A DNA stretch of 64,000 nt from Pollutimonas sp963706785 (GCA_963706785.1 CAVPNJ010000012.1:1-64000), one strand, 5' to 3'. Numbered from the stretch's first letter, positions 16,272 to 27,102 are shown. Made by a program: numbers and translations. Notes: generated by a model from the sequence alone, not told the origin.

Positions 16272-19145
16272 CTATCGCTCTTGCTCGCTAACGACTTTGT
16301 TCTTCAATAACTGTTTCAGATAGCCGCCGGTATGGCTGACTGGGTTGGCAGCGATGTCTTCCGGCGTGCCTTCGCCGACAATTTGGCCGCCGCCGTTTCC
16401 ACCTTCCGGCCCCATGTCGATGACCCAGTCGGCCGTCTTGATGACGTCCAGGTTGTGCTCGATGATCACGACGGTGTTGCCGCCGTCCACCAGCTTTCTT
16501 AGCACCTCGAGCAGTAGGGCGATGTCCTGGAAGTGCAAGCCGGTGGTGGGTTCATCAAGAATGTATAGCGTACGTCCCGTGCTGCGTTTGGACAGCTCCA
16601 GCGATAGTTTAACGCGTTGCGCTTCGCCGCCGGACAGCGTGGTGGCGCTTTGTCCCAGACGCAGGTAAGACAGGCCTACCTCCATCAGGGTATGCAGTTT
16701 GCGCGACACCGTGGGTACCGCGTCGAAATAGGTAAGGGCCTGCTCTACGGTCAAGTCCAGAACTTCGCTGATGTTGTGACCGCGATATCGTATTTCCAGT
16801 GTTTCGCGGTTGTAGCGTTTGCCCATGCAGACGTCGCACGGCACATACATATCGGGCAGAAAGTGCATTTCCACCTTGACGACGCCGTCGCCCTGGCAGG
16901 CTTCGCAGCGGCCACCTTTTACGTTGAAGGAAAAGCGGCCTGGATCGTAGCCGCGAGTACGCGATTCGGGCACGCTGGCAAAGAGCTCACGAATAGGAGT
17001 GAACATGCCGGTGTAGGTGGCGGGGTTGCTGCGCGGCGTGCGGCCTATGGGACTTTGATCGACGTTGATGATTTTGTCGTAGTGGGACAAGCCTTCAAGG
17101 GTGTCGTACGGAGCGGGTTCCGTCTGCGCACGATGCAGCCGCTGCGAGACCACGGTGGCGAGTGTGTCGTTGATAAGGGTGGACTTACCTGAACCCGATA
17201 CGCCGCTGATGCACACCAAACGTCCCGCCGGTATGGCGAGGTTCACCGACTTCAGATTGTTGCCGCGGCAGCCATTGAGCTTTAACCAGGGTAGGTCGGG
17301 CGTGACCGGTCGGCGCTCGGGGATGGCGATGCTGCGCGTGCCGCTCAGATACTGGCCGGTGAGCGATTGTTTGTTGGCGGCCAGCTCCTGCGGCGTGCCC
17401 TGTGCAACGATGTGCCCGCCGTGCTCGCCGGCTCCGGGCCCCATATCGAGTACAAAGTCGGCAGACCGGATCATGTCTTCGTCGTGCTCGACCACGATAA
17501 CGCTATTACCCAGGTCGCGCAGGTGCTGCAGTGTTTGGATCAGCCGGTCGTTGTCGCGCTGGTGCAGGCCGATCGACGGCTCATCGAGCACGTACATGAC
17601 CCCGGTCAGGCCCGAGCCTATCTGGCTAGCAAGCCGAATGCGCTGCGCTTCGCCGCCCGAGATCGTATCCGCGCTGCGGTCCAGCGACAGGTAGTTCAGG
17701 CCGACGTTATTCAGGAACTGCAGGCGTGCTTCGATCTCACGCACGATGCGGTCGGCGATGTCCTTTTTTGCCCCGTGCAGCTCCAGCTTTTGAAACCAGA
17801 GCAAGGCAGGCGGACAGCGACAGAGGCTTCAACCTCAAAAATGGCGCGGCCGCGGCGCTCGGCCGCGCCCGGTTCGTCGCCGATCAGAACGTGCCTCGCT
17901 TCGGGACGCAGGCGTGAGCCTTCGCAATCCGGGCAGACTTTGGTGTGCCGATATTTGCCTAGTTCTTCGCGGACGGCGCTCGAGTCGGTTTCACGCCAGC
18001 GCCGTTCCAGATTCGGAATAATGCCTTCGAACGGATGCTTCTTGATCGTCGTCCGGCCTTTCTCGTTCAGATAAAGAAATGAGATTTCTTCATCACCGGA
18101 GCCGAACAGCACTCGTTGACGGATCTCGTCAGAAAGCTCCTCAAACGGCGTTTCAATATCGAATTCGTAATGAGCAGCAAGGCTGGTCAGAAGCGTATGG
18201 GCGAACGCGTTACGGCGGTCCCAGCCATTGATGGCGCCACTGGTCAGGCTGAGCTCGGGAAAGGCTACGACCCGCTTCGGATCAAAGAAATCCACATTGC
18301 CCAGACCATCGCAAGAGGGACACGCACCTACGGGGTTGTTGAAGCTGAAGAGTCGAGGTTCCAGTTCCGTGAGGCTGTGGTGGCAGATAGGGCAGGCGTA
18401 TCGGCTGGAAAAAGCCTGTTCTTCGCCTGTGTCCATGTTCAGGGCAATGGCGCGCCCCTCGGCCAGCGTCAAGCGCGGTTTCAAAACTTTCGGCCAGCCT
18501 TTGCTGGCTTTCAGGCTTCACCCTCAGGCGATCCAGCACCACGTCGAAGTCATGTTTTTCGGTTTTTTTGAGCGGGGCCAGGTCATCGATGCTGACCATT
18601 TCGCCGTTCACCCGTAGCCTGACAAAGCCCTGTGCCTGCAGGCTGGCGCATTCGTCCTCGAAGCTGCCCTTGCGCGATCGAGCCAGCGGAGCCAGAATCG
18701 CCAGCCGCGTCTCGGGCGCCCAGCTCAATACCTTGTCGACCATCTGGCTGACGCTTTGCGCTTCCAGTGCCAAACCATGGTCGGGGCAATATGGGGTGCC
18801 GACCCGCGCGTACAATAGCCGCAGGTAGTCGTGGATTTCGGTGATGGTACCCACGGTGGAACGGGGATTGTGACCCGCCGATTTCTGTTCGATGGATATC
18901 GCAGGGGACAGCCCTTCGATAAGATCGACATCGGGCTTATCCATTAACTGCAGAAACTGCCGCGCGTAGGCCGAAAGGCTTTCTACATACCGGCGTTGTC
19001 CTTCAGCATACAAGGTGTCGAATGCCAGGGATGACTTTCCGGATCCGGACAGGCCTGTTACCACCACCAGCTTGTGGCGCGGCAAATCCACAGAAATGTT
19101 TTTGAGATTATGCGTACGGGCGCCCCGGATGCGGATCGCTTCCAT
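16272..19145 (-). CDS. uvrA: Excinuclease ABC subunit A, two frameshifts
   Basis: The damage-recognition ATPase of nucleotide excision repair. N-terminal MEAIRIRGARTHNLKNISVD, first Walker A GLSGSGKSSLAFDTLYAEG, zinc module CPICHH...CPSCDG, first signature SADTISGGEAQRIRLASQ, second Walker A GVSGSGKSTLIND, second zinc module CEACQGDG...CDVCMGKR and second signature TTLSGGEAQRVKLSLELS are all present in order. They lie in three minus-strand frames, changing near 18,480 and 17,805. As uvrA is conserved and every motif is kept, these are probably base-calling errors. ATG 19145 is chosen as the conserved start; a GTG three codons upstream is possible. About 958 residues when joined. Confidence 0.92.
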
Positions 19146-19274
19146 CAATTTCACTAAGGTCTTTCAAAGGCTAACTTGCTACTATAGCGCGCAGCGCCAT
19201 CACGTGCGCTGAAGTACTTCGCCGATTTAATTCGATACAGCGCTATTTGTGGCTTTTAATTTACTGAGTTTTCG

Positions 19275-20485
19275 ATGAACGTCCCAGGTACCCATCCCGG
19301 TAAATCGCCCCGGACCAAGCTAAGGCTGACGCCTGTGGAGCGTCGCGCCAGTATCACGCTGGCCTTGCTTTTTGCCTCGCGCATGCTGGGCTTGTTTTTG
19401 TTGACGCCCATCTTCGCGGTCGCGGCGCAGGCCATTCCGGGTGGCAACGATGCGGCCAAGGTGGGCCTGGCGCTGGGCGCGTATGGTTTGACCCAGGCTA
19501 TCATGCAAATTCCATTGGGCATGGCATCGGACCGCTTCGGCAGGCGGCCTGTGATTGTTTTCGGCATGCTGCTGTTTATTGCCGGCGGCGTGAATGTGCG
19601 CCCTGGCCCCAAACGTAGACTGGATTATCGCCGGACGGATAATTCAGGGCCTGGGCGCGATTTCGGCGGCGATTACCGCGTGGGTGGCCGATGCTACCCG
19701 CCCCGAGGTGCGTACGCGCGCCATGGCGCTAGTGGGCAGTTCTATCGGCATCTCCTTCGCGGCATCCCTGGTGCTTTCCCCCATGCTGGTCGGGCGAATT
19801 TGGGCTGTCCGGCTTGTTCTGGGCGATCAGCCTGCTAGGATTCGTCTGCCTGCTGATCGCTGCCTTCGTGGTTCCGGCCGTGCCTTTGGCTAAAACGCCT
19901 ATCGTGCAAGCGCGTCCCCGCGATGTACTGGGTCATGTGGATTTGCTACGTTTGAATTTTGGCGTCTTTTGCCTGCACTTCATTCTAATGGCCATATTCA
20001 TTGTTGCTCCGGGATTGCTCGCCGCACTTGGCGGCTATGATTCCGCTCACTTGTGGGAAGTGTATCTGCCGGTTATTTTGCTGTCTTTTGTTTTAATGGT
20101 TCCGGCCGTTTTTTATACGGAAACCCGGCATGCGCATAAAATTGCAATGGAAATAGCCGTCGCGGGTCTGGTCGTGGCGCTGGCCCTGATGCCCCTGGCA
20201 AGCCATAGCTTTTTTGCCTTTGTGGCGGCGCTGGTCGGCTTCTTCATTGCCTTCAACATACTTGAAGCGCTGCAGCCTTCGCTGGTGTCACGGGTTGCAC
20301 CTCCTGAATACAAAGGTCTGGCGCTAGGCTTCTACAATACAGCCCAATCGCTAGGGATATTTGCCGGAGGCGTGGTAGGCGGCCTGCTTGCTTCGCATGA
20401 CCGCGCGCCGGCCGTTTTCCTGGTTTCCGCTGCATTGGCATTTGCCTGGTTTTTAACCGCTCGAGGGTTCCGGTCGCCTTCTTAA
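19275..20485 (+). CDS. MFS transporter, two frameshifts
   Basis: A twelve-helix major facilitator, read as MNVPGTHPGKSPRTKLRLTP at the start, then ASRMLGLFLLTPIFAVAAQA and the MFS loop GMASDRFGRRPVIVFG. The frame changes near 19,590 to give GRIIQGLGAISAAITAWVAD, and near 19,800 to give the six C-terminal helices, ending RGFRSPS. The position between uvrA and ssb is conserved in Bordetella and relatives, where the gene is an uncharacterised MFS permease. The start is 129 bases from the divergent uvrA. Substrate unknown. Confidence 0.85.
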
Positions 20486-20591
20486 TGCGACTATTCTGAT
20501 CCATCGTGATAGTACGCAGGCCTATGGAAAACGGTGTGTTTATCGTCGATAATTACATCAACGTGAAATTTTTAAAGTTAAGGGTATTGTC

Positions 20592-21080
20592 ATGGCCTCA
20601 GTCAACAAAGTCATTCTCGTCGGCAATCTCGGACGAGACCCCGAAGTGCGCTACAGCCCCGACGGTGCGGCTATCTGTAACGTCTCCATTGCCACTACCT
20701 CGCAATGGAAAGACAAGACCTCAGGTGAAAAACGCGAAGAAACCGAATGGCATCGCGTGGTGTTTTATAACCGCCTGGCCGAAATCGCCGGCGAATACCT
20801 TAAAAAGGGCCGTTCAGTATATATAGAGGGGCGCCTCAAGACCCGCAAATGGCAAGACAAGGATACCGGCGCCGATCGTTTCAGCACCGACATCGTTGCC
20901 GACCAAATGCAAATGCTGGGCGGCCGTGAAGGCGAAGCCAGCATGGGCGGCGGCGGTGGCGACTATAACCAGGCACCGGCTCAGCCTCGTGCGCAGCGCC
21001 CTGCGCAGCCTCGTCCCGCTGCTCCGCAGGCGTCGCCAGCGGCAAATCTGGCCGATATGGACGACGATATTCCGTTCTAG
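20592..21080 (+). CDS. ssb: Single-stranded DNA-binding protein
   Basis: A 162-residue SSB. The OB fold starts MASVNKVILVGNLGRDPEVR and includes EWHRVVFYNRLAEIAGEYLK and GRLKTRKWQDKDTGADRF. A glycine/glutamine/proline-rich linker follows, and the acidic tail DMDDDIPF, which recruits partner proteins, closes the gene. It binds single strands during replication, repair and recombination. A very long palindromic terminator lies 23 bases after the stop. Confidence 0.97.
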   Translation: MASVNKVILVGNLGRDPEVRYSPDGAAICNVSIATTSQWKDKTSGEKREETEWHRVVFYNRLAEIAGEYLKKGRSVYIEGRLKTRKWQDKDTGADRFSTDIVADQMQMLGGREGEASMGGGGGDYNQAPAQPRAQRPAQPRPAAPQASPAANLADMDDDIPF

Positions 21081-21103
21081 GGACTACCTTAGGTAAAGGT
21101 GTA

Positions 21104-21145
21104 AATAAAGCCCAGCATGCAATGCATTGCATGCTGGGCTTTATT
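21104..21145. terminator. Bidirectional terminator, perfect 42-base palindrome
   Basis: The 42 bases are a perfect palindrome with its axis between 21124 and 21125. The core GCCCAGCATGCAATG is followed at once by its own reverse complement, and A/T-rich ends (AATAAA / TTTATT) give a U-run on either strand. It lies between the convergent ssb and the lactonase gene and should stop transcription from both sides. There is almost no loop, so part of the centre must open in RNA. Confidence 0.85.
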
Positions 21146-21176
21146 ATTGTTTACAGATTTTGGCGTGTCGCCTCGT

Positions 21177-22081
21177 TCATCCTCGACAAACCGGTTCCTG
21201 CAAACCAACAACTCCTGGCCGCAGCGCGAACACGCCTCCAGCCAACGGCTGATCTGACACGTCTCCTTCCGGTCGGATCGACGTGATGAACAAGCGTTTC
21301 CATGTCCCGGCCCACCGAAGGCGCACATGGCAGGTTTTTTCACAGGAAGGGGGATGGTTCGGTCGAGCCTGCCGTCCGGGGTAAAACGGTGTACGCAGCC
21401 CCCGTCGTTCCCGCAGATCCAATAGCAGCCATCGGCATCAATGGCGGCCCCATCGGGCCTACCGGGCAATGTTTTCATATCGACAAATAATCTGCGGTTC
21501 GATGGTAAACCGGCTTCCAGATCGTAATCGAAGGCCCATATTGCCTGCACGGATGGATGTGAGTCAGACAGGTACATGGTGCGTCCATCGGGACTGAAGG
21601 CCAATCCGTTGGGCACAATAAGCCCATTGACTATAGGTGGATTCAGCGACATCGCGCTGCACGAAGCGTCTTCGAAGGTATGGCGGTAAAGGCCGCCCAC
21701 AGCTGACGCTTTGGTCATGTCGAGCAGCATTGTGCCTGCCCAAAGTCGACCCTGGCGATCGCAACGGCCATCGTTGAAGCGCATGCCGCTGTGTGGATGC
21801 GTTACGCTGGCAATCGGCTCGAAATCCAGTAGGCCGCCGTTGCGTGGCGTCAGACGAAACAGGCCGGACTGCGCGGCGGCGATCCATCCTTCGCCACTGC
21901 GTGCAATGCACCCGAGCATTTCAGGCGCTGTCCAGGTACTGACTACTTCGTCAACCGAGCGCCACCGATGCAGTTGGCCGCGGGGAATATCGACCCACCA
22001 AAGTGATTGGCCGGCCGCATCCCATACGGGACTTTCTCCGGTAGAGCAGCGGGCGTCAACAACGAGTTCAACGTTCGGCAT
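21177..22081 (-). CDS. SMP-30/gluconolactonase/LRE family lactonase, one frameshift
   Basis: A six-bladed beta-propeller lactonase of about 300 residues. MPNVELVVDARCSTGESPVW at the start carries the metal-binding Glu, MRFNDGRCDRQGRLWAGTM carries the Asn/Asp cluster, and NGLAFSPDGRTMYLSDSHP carries the further Asn and Asp. After AMCAFGG the frame shifts near 21,315 to give LFITSIRPEGDVSDQPLAGG and the stop at 21177. It opens sugar lactones to aldonic or aldaric acids, which fits the uronate-dehydrogenase-like gene at the head of the same operon, since uronate dehydrogenase yields a lactone. ATG 22081 fits the family start; longer starts add no homology. Confidence 0.82.
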
Positions 22082-22177
22082 GTTTATTTGGCATGGGAAG
22101 AAGACATTGCGGGCGCCGACGCCGCGTTCCATCGGAACGGGCGTGCGGCGGGTAAGGCAGGAATGTATTCTCTGCTG

Positions 22178-23155
22178 TTATTGGGCGGTGATGCCCCGGG
22201 CGTCAATCAGTTTCTTCCACTTCATCGCTTCTTGGCTTACAAGTTGCACCGCATCTTCGGGCGAGCCGCCTTCCGGCTCAATGCTCAGTTCCTTCAGTTT
22301 GGCGACAATTTCATCGTCCTTCAGGGCGACATTAATCGCATTATTCAGCTTATTGACAATGTCGTCGGGTGTGCCTTTCGGAGCGACGAGGGTATACCAG
22401 AGGAAGATTTCGAAGTCTTTAAGGCCGGCTTCGCTCATGGTCGGAAGATCGGGATACCGGCCGGAGCGTTCCAGCGTCGATATGGCCAACGCCCTTACGC
22501 GCCCTGACTCGTGGTAGGGCATCCCTTCTGGAACCAGGACCAACATCGCGTCTACTTGGCCGGAAATCAAGTCCTGCATGGCGGGCGCTCCGCCCCGGTA
22601 GGGCACATGCAACACATTGATGCCCGCGTTTTGCTTATACATCTCCATGCCAAGATGGCCGGGAGATCCGACGCCTGGCGAAGCATAGCTGCTGTTGGGA
22701 TTCGCTTTGAAATATGCGGTCAGTTCCGAGAGGCTTTTGGCCGGAACTTTGGGGTTGACGGCCATTACTGCGGGCACGCTGGCGATGTGAGCGATCGGGC
22801 GAAAATCTTTTTGCGGGTTGTAGATGAGTGCTTCTTTGTAAAGAGCCGGGTTTACCGCCATGCTGGATAGTGTTGCCAGCATCAATGTGTAGCCATCGGC
22901 TGGAGCCGTGGCCGTTGCGCTTGCTCCGATGGCCTCGGCGGCGCCCGGTTTATTGTCGATAATGACGGGTTGTTTAAGGTTGTTGCTTAGCTTGTTGCCC
23001 AATAAGCGACCCAATACATCCGAGGTGCCGCCTGGCGGATAGGGAACTATGATCTTGATAGGTTTATTGGGATAGTCACCGCTGGCGACAGCGGCCGGGC
23101 TGACGGCAACTGCCGACAACATTACTGCGGCAGCGGATAAAAAAATGCGCTTCAT
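22178..23155 (-). CDS. Bug-family (TctC-like) periplasmic solute receptor
   Basis: A 325-residue extracytoplasmic binding protein with signal peptide ending near SPAAVASG. YPNKPIKIIVPYPPGGTSDV, VIIDNKPGAAEAIGA and DGYTLMLATLSSMAVNPALY are the standard Bug motifs, and the length is exact. Such receptors serve tripartite tricarboxylate transporters, but most in Alcaligenaceae have no adjacent membrane genes, as here. Bug proteins bind carboxylates and similar small molecules; in this operon a sugar acid or lactone is plausible. Confidence 0.9.
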   Translation of the reverse strand: MKRIFLSAAAVMLSAVAVSPAAVASGDYPNKPIKIIVPYPPGGTSDVLGRLLGNKLSNNLKQPVIIDNKPGAAEAIGASATATAPADGYTLMLATLSSMAVNPALYKEALIYNPQKDFRPIAHIASVPAVMAVNPKVPAKSLSELTAYFKANPNSSYASPGVGSPGHLGMEMYKQNAGINVLHVPYRGGAPAMQDLISGQVDAMLVLVPEGMPYHESGRVRALAISTLERSGRYPDLPTMSEAGLKDFEIFLWYTLVAPKGTPDDIVNKLNNAINVALKDDEIVAKLKELSIEPEGGSPEDAVQLVSQEAMKWKKLIDARGITAQ

Positions 23156-23212
23156 ATGGAGTCTCCTGTTGTTGTGCTTCTAGTTAAAAGCTACTTTTTT
23201 TGTTTTGCCTCT

Positions 23213-24220
23213 TTACCTCGATACCGGGCCGGCGATGATCGATTCGATGAGTTGATGTGTTTTCAGCGCTTCCATGCCGGTAACTAGCGGTTGCCGTCCA
23301 CCTCTTACCGCCTGTGCGAAATCGGAAATCAACGCCTTGTGTGCCGCTGGGGAAAAGTCCATGATGCTGTCGCCGCTGCCGGATTTTCCCTCGGCTTCGA
23401 CAGTTATGTGCCTGCCATCATGAAAATGCACATCCAGGCGACCGCCCTCTAGCCTTGCAGTTGCCCTCAGGCATATGATCTCGAGTGATTCGGCGCGGCC
23501 GGGATATGAGGCCGTGGTTGCTGTGATTGAGCCCGGCGCACCGTTGTCCAATGTCAGTAGGGCGGCGACATAGTCTTCGGTTTCGATGGCGTGGATGTCA
23601 GTTGTGATGACCTGGGCCGCGACAACTTGTTTGACGCCTACCAGGCTGCGAAACAGGTCGATAGCGTGAATAGCCTGCGTCAACAATACTCCCCCTCCAT
23701 CTCGCGCACGGGTGCCTCGACCCGCCGCATCGTAGTATCCGGCTTGCGAGCGCCACCAAGGCATAGTCAGCGATGCGGCTTGTATCTCGCCCAGGTCGCC
23801 GGTTGCGAGTAGCTCTTGTAATCGCTGAGCGCCAGGGCGCAATCGATGTTGAAGCACCACGCCAAAGCATAGGCCGCTGGATTCGGCGCGCGCGACAAGC
23901 TCCTGTGCGCGTGCGAGTGAGACCTCGAGCGGCTTTTCCACGAGGGTGTGCTTGCCGGCGGCTAGACTGCGACCCGCAATATCCAAATGGGTTGCGGCAG
24001 GTGTTGCAACGATGACCATATCGACCCGTGGGTCGCTCAGAGCATGATCCAGGTCGGTGCTGGGTGTTACCCAATTGTTTAGCGGACCCGCCGGAACCCG
24101 CGAGGGGTCACGGCAGATAGCCCATCGAAGATCGAGATCGTCGCGCAGGTCGCGCAGGCTCGCGATGTGTGGCTGTGATCCGGGGCCGAGCCCGACCAGG
24201 GCGACGCCGAGTTTGCTCAT
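23213..24220 (-). CDS. Gfo/Idh/MocA family oxidoreductase 1
   Basis: A 335-residue NAD(P)-dependent dehydrogenase. N-terminal Rossmann GVALVGLGPGSQPHIASL, VDMVIVATPAATHLDIAG, then the EKP motif in HTLVEKPLEVSLARAQ with the catalytic-type Lys, and GGGVLLTQAIHAIDLFRSLV in the C-terminal domain with the usual His. The family oxidises or reduces sugars and inositols. Its start overlaps the stop of the next upstream gene by four bases (ATGA), so it is coupled to a second member of the same family. The two proteins differ strongly and are not a recent duplication. Confidence 0.88.
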   Translation of the reverse strand: MSKLGVALVGLGPGSQPHIASLRDLRDDLDLRWAICRDPSRVPAGPLNNWVTPSTDLDHALSDPRVDMVIVATPAATHLDIAGRSLAAGKHTLVEKPLEVSLARAQELVARAESSGLCFGVVLQHRLRPGAQRLQELLATGDLGEIQAASLTMPWWRSQAGYYDAAGRGTRARDGGGVLLTQAIHAIDLFRSLVGVKQVVAAQVITTDIHAIETEDYVAALLTLDNGAPGSITATTASYPGRAESLEIICLRATARLEGGRLDVHFHDGRHITVEAEGKSGSGDSIMDFSPAAHKALISDFAQAVRGGRQPLVTGMEALKTHQLIESIIAGPVSR

Positions 24221-25233
24221 TGTGTGGTTCCTCGCGCAAACGCGTCGGCTTCAAGCGCAAGCCGGCTGACGGCGAAGACGTGAGATTGGCGCATGGCGGT
24301 CTCGCTGCGATTGCGAACGTCATCGATGAATTGGCGGAAAAACACCAGGGGCTCGTTCTGACAATTGATGTAGCGTGTGCCCTTTTTGTCGGCGAGGTAG
24401 AGGTGATCTGTACCGGGACGGCCCTCAAGGTCCAGGTATTTGCGAAGCTCCAGGCTTCCTTCGGTACCCATTACAAACAATCTGCCGTCTCCCCAAGTGG
24501 GTAAACCGTCGGGCGTGAACCAGTCGACCCGGATGTATCCACGCCGGCTCCGGCTGGGCGAATGCAGCGTTATCTCGCCGAAATCCTGGAACGACTCGGG
24601 GGTGTTCGGCCCGAAATGCCCCACCGCCGCGTGGACGATCTCGGCGTCATTGGAGTCGGTGAACATCATGAACTGATCAATTTGGTGAGAGGCAATGTCG
24701 ACCAGAATGCCGCCATAGGCGGAGGTGTGGAAGAACCAGTCGGGACGGATGTCGCGGTTCAAGCGGTGGGGGCCCAGGCCTAGCGTCTGGATAACTTCGC
24801 CGATAGCGCCGTCGGCCACAAGTCGCAGGGCGGTTTGCACTGCCGGAACCACCATACGCTCGGAAAAACATATCGAGAAGATCTTCCCGGTTTCTTGAAC
24901 CGTGCGCTCGACGAGAGCGAGCTGTTCGAAGTCGATGATGCCTGGCTTGTCGGTAAGAACGTCTTTGCCGTGCCGCATTGCTTCTATTGCGATACCAGCG
25001 CGCTCCGACGGTATTGCGGCCGTTACGATAAGATCGATTTCAGCATCCTCTAACAGCGCCTGGCGATCTTCGATAGCGAGGATTTGCGGAAAACGTTCCT
25101 GTACGCCCTTAAGCACACTCGGGTCGGAGGTCTGCGTCCAGTAGCCGACGCAATTGGCGCCTGCCGCAAGCAGCTCTCCGATCAGGTGATAGACGTGGCG
25201 ATGGTCCAAGCCGATAACAGCAAACTTGATCAC
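24217..25233 (-). CDS. Gfo/Idh/MocA family oxidoreductase 2
   Basis: A 338-residue protein beginning MIKFAVIGLDHRHVYHLIGE; the glycine-rich loop is replaced by GLDHRHVY, seen in a subgroup of the family. DLIVTAAIPSERAGIAIEAM, then DKP (KDVLTDKPGIIDFEQLALVE) in place of EKP, and GGILVDIASHQIDQFMMFT follow. It overlaps genes on both sides by four bases, in the middle of the operon. The atypical nucleotide loop may reflect a different cofactor preference; the substrate is unknown but probably a sugar acid or lactone. Confidence 0.86.
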   Translation of the reverse strand: MIKFAVIGLDHRHVYHLIGELLAAGANCVGYWTQTSDPSVLKGVQERFPQILAIEDRQALLEDAEIDLIVTAAIPSERAGIAIEAMRHGKDVLTDKPGIIDFEQLALVERTVQETGKIFSICFSERMVVPAVQTALRLVADGAIGEVIQTLGLGPHRLNRDIRPDWFFHTSAYGGILVDIASHQIDQFMMFTDSNDAEIVHAAVGHFGPNTPESFQDFGEITLHSPSRSRRGYIRVDWFTPDGLPTWGDGRLFVMGTEGSLELRKYLDLEGRPGTDHLYLADKKGTRYINCQNEPLVFFRQFIDDVRNRSETAMRQSHVFAVSRLALEADAFARGTTQ

Positions 25234-26087
25234 GGCGCTTCCTTTAATTCGCGGTTGCCCCTACAGGGAGGAACTGGGCGAGCCGTAGCCGGTGTGTAGT
25301 CATTCACGACAAATGGGCCGCCCTGATAGTGCGAGGCCACGGGGTCGGCATGGGAGTCGATCGAATTGACTTCGTCGGCCCATCTCTCTGCATTGTGGCG
25401 CGGCGAGTAGCCAATCTCGTTGGGTTCGGTCATGTCATAGTAAGCACGAGTGTTGGCCGATATACCCCACACCTCGGTGTAGCCGACCTCTGGGGCTTCG
25501 ATTGCACGTTGCACCAGGTGGATAAGGTCTTCAGTGCTTAGCCAAGTGCTCAGATGTCGGCGATTTTCAGGCGGGCCTTCCAAGGCGGTGCCGATGCGCA
25601 GGCAAACCGACTCGATGCCGTGCTTATCCCAGTACATGCGCGCCATGCCCTCGCCCCACATCTTGGACAGGCCGTAGAAGCCGTCAGGGCGGTAACACGC
25701 GTCCCGCCGCAAGGTATGTTCCACCGGGTGCATGCCAAACGCATGGTTTGAACTGGCAAAGACAACGCGCTTGACGCGATGTCGGCGGGCGCCTTCGTAG
25801 ACGGCGTGTAGAGCGACCAGGTTGTTATCGATGATTTCCGGCAACGGTCGTTCGACGCTGGTGCCCGCCATGTGCACAAGCACGTCGACGCCCTTGAGCA
25901 GTCGGTCGACGACCGCGGGGTCTCGCAGGTCGCCATGCATAACGTCTTCATGCGGGAAAAGGGGAGTCAGCACACTGCGCCCGCCGGCGCTGCGCACCGC
26001 ATATCCAAGTTCAGGCAAGGCCTTGCGTAAGATGCGACCAAGATTGCCGGCTGCGCCGCTTAGGGCAACTGAAACAGGTGAAGTCAT
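25230..26087 (-). CDS. NAD-dependent epimerase/dehydratase, uronate-dehydrogenase-like
   Basis: A short-chain dehydrogenase of 285 residues. SVALSGAAGNLGRILRKALP is the NAD loop, VLVHMAGTSVERPLPEIIDN and RVVFASSNHAFGMHP follow, and the catalytic YGLSK (Y-xxx-K) is in DGFYGLSKMWGEGMARMYWD. RIGTALEGPPENRRHLSTWL with R-R-xLSTW resembles the uronate-binding segment of uronate dehydrogenase (Udh), which oxidises galacturonate or glucuronate to the aldaro-lactone. ATG 26087 is used; the longer TTG start adds only an unconserved tail. First gene of the five-gene minus-strand operon, divergent from the LysR gene. Confidence 0.82.
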   Translation of the reverse strand: MTSPVSVALSGAAGNLGRILRKALPELGYAVRSAGGRSVLTPLFPHEDVMHGDLRDPAVVDRLLKGVDVLVHMAGTSVERPLPEIIDNNLVALHAVYEGARRHRVKRVVFASSNHAFGMHPVEHTLRRDACYRPDGFYGLSKMWGEGMARMYWDKHGIESVCLRIGTALEGPPENRRHLSTWLSTEDLIHLVQRAIEAPEVGYTEVWGISANTRAYYDMTEPNEIGYSPRHNAERWADEVNSIDSHADPVASHYQGGPFVVNDYTPATARPVPPCRGNRELKEAP

Positions 26088-26214
26088 ATTTTTCGCCGCT
26101 CTTGAAGTCGATGCTATAAAGTCTGGTTCAATGTTGCGCAAAGTATGGTTTATTGTTGGGCGCTGCGCTAATGCTAAATAAGTAATAGGCCTTACGGGTT
26201 TCGCAAGGGTGGGT

Positions 26215-27102
26215 ATGGATCTTAAACAGTTGACCTCATTTATTGCCGTGGCCGAAGAAGGACAGTTGAGCCGAGCGGCGGCCAGGCTGTGTTTATCGCA
26301 GCCGCCGCTGAGCCGTCATATCCATGCTCTGGAAGCGGAACTGGGGGCGCGTCTGTTCGACCGGACTGCGACGGGCATGACGCTGACTCAGGCCGGAGTC
26401 GCCTTGCTCGATAACGCACGCAGCATCGAGAGCCTGCTTCATCAAGCTCGAGACAAAGTGCGGAAGGCGGGCCTGGGGCAATCTGGGCAGATGGATGTCG
26501 GCCTTTATGGGTCCTCGATTTACGGTGCCGTTCCCCGGATTCTCCGTCAGTTCAGAATTTCGCACCCGGATGTCGCCTTGAATTTGCACTACGCACAAAC
26601 GCCAGAGCAGGTAAAAGCGCTGCGCCGCAAACAGGTACTTATCGTGTTCGAGCGGATGTTGCCTTCTGAACCGGATATTGAAGTGCTGCCGGTATGCCGT
26701 GAACGGCTTTATGTCGCAATCAGCGAAGAGCATCCTTTGGCGCAGAGCGAGTGGCTGGACATCGGCGAGCTGCGAGATGAAACGTTCATTCCTGGCACCG
26801 AAGTTACGGCGGCATCGCAGCTTGTCGAAATATGTCGCAAAGCAGGGTTTGTGCCGCGTATGACCCCACCTTCCAATAATATGGTGACCGCCACATTGCT
26901 TGCCGCCGTTGGGGTTGGAGTCAGTCTTGTGCCCGAATCGATGACCCATGTGCAACTTCCGGGCGTCGTCTATCGACAGTTGAATGACGGCGAATCGTAC
27001 TCGATGGATTTACACTGCTTCTACCTTCAAAATAACTCCTCGCCGCTACTGGCCAGCATGCTCGAGGTCGTGCGCGGCGTTGCCGCGCCCCCGCGTGTCT
27101 AA
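26215..27102 (+). CDS. LysR-family transcriptional regulator
   Basis: A 295-residue LysR protein. MDLKQLTSFIAVAEEGQLSR, then AAARLCLSQPPLSRHIHALE, is a textbook N-terminal helix-turn-helix, and the effector domain begins near GQMDVGLYGSSIYGAVPRIL. A GTG two codons upstream is an alternative start. It is divergent from the uronate-type operon, with 127 bases between starts, and so is the likely regulator of that operon. The aldose-1-epimerase-like gene follows on the same strand after 31 bases. Confidence 0.92.
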   Translation: MDLKQLTSFIAVAEEGQLSRAAARLCLSQPPLSRHIHALEAELGARLFDRTATGMTLTQAGVALLDNARSIESLLHQARDKVRKAGLGQSGQMDVGLYGSSIYGAVPRILRQFRISHPDVALNLHYAQTPEQVKALRRKQVLIVFERMLPSEPDIEVLPVCRERLYVAISEEHPLAQSEWLDIGELRDETFIPGTEVTAASQLVEICRKAGFVPRMTPPSNNMVTATLLAAVGVGVSLVPESMTHVQLPGVVYRQLNDGESYSMDLHCFYLQNNSSPLLASMLEVVRGVAAPPRV

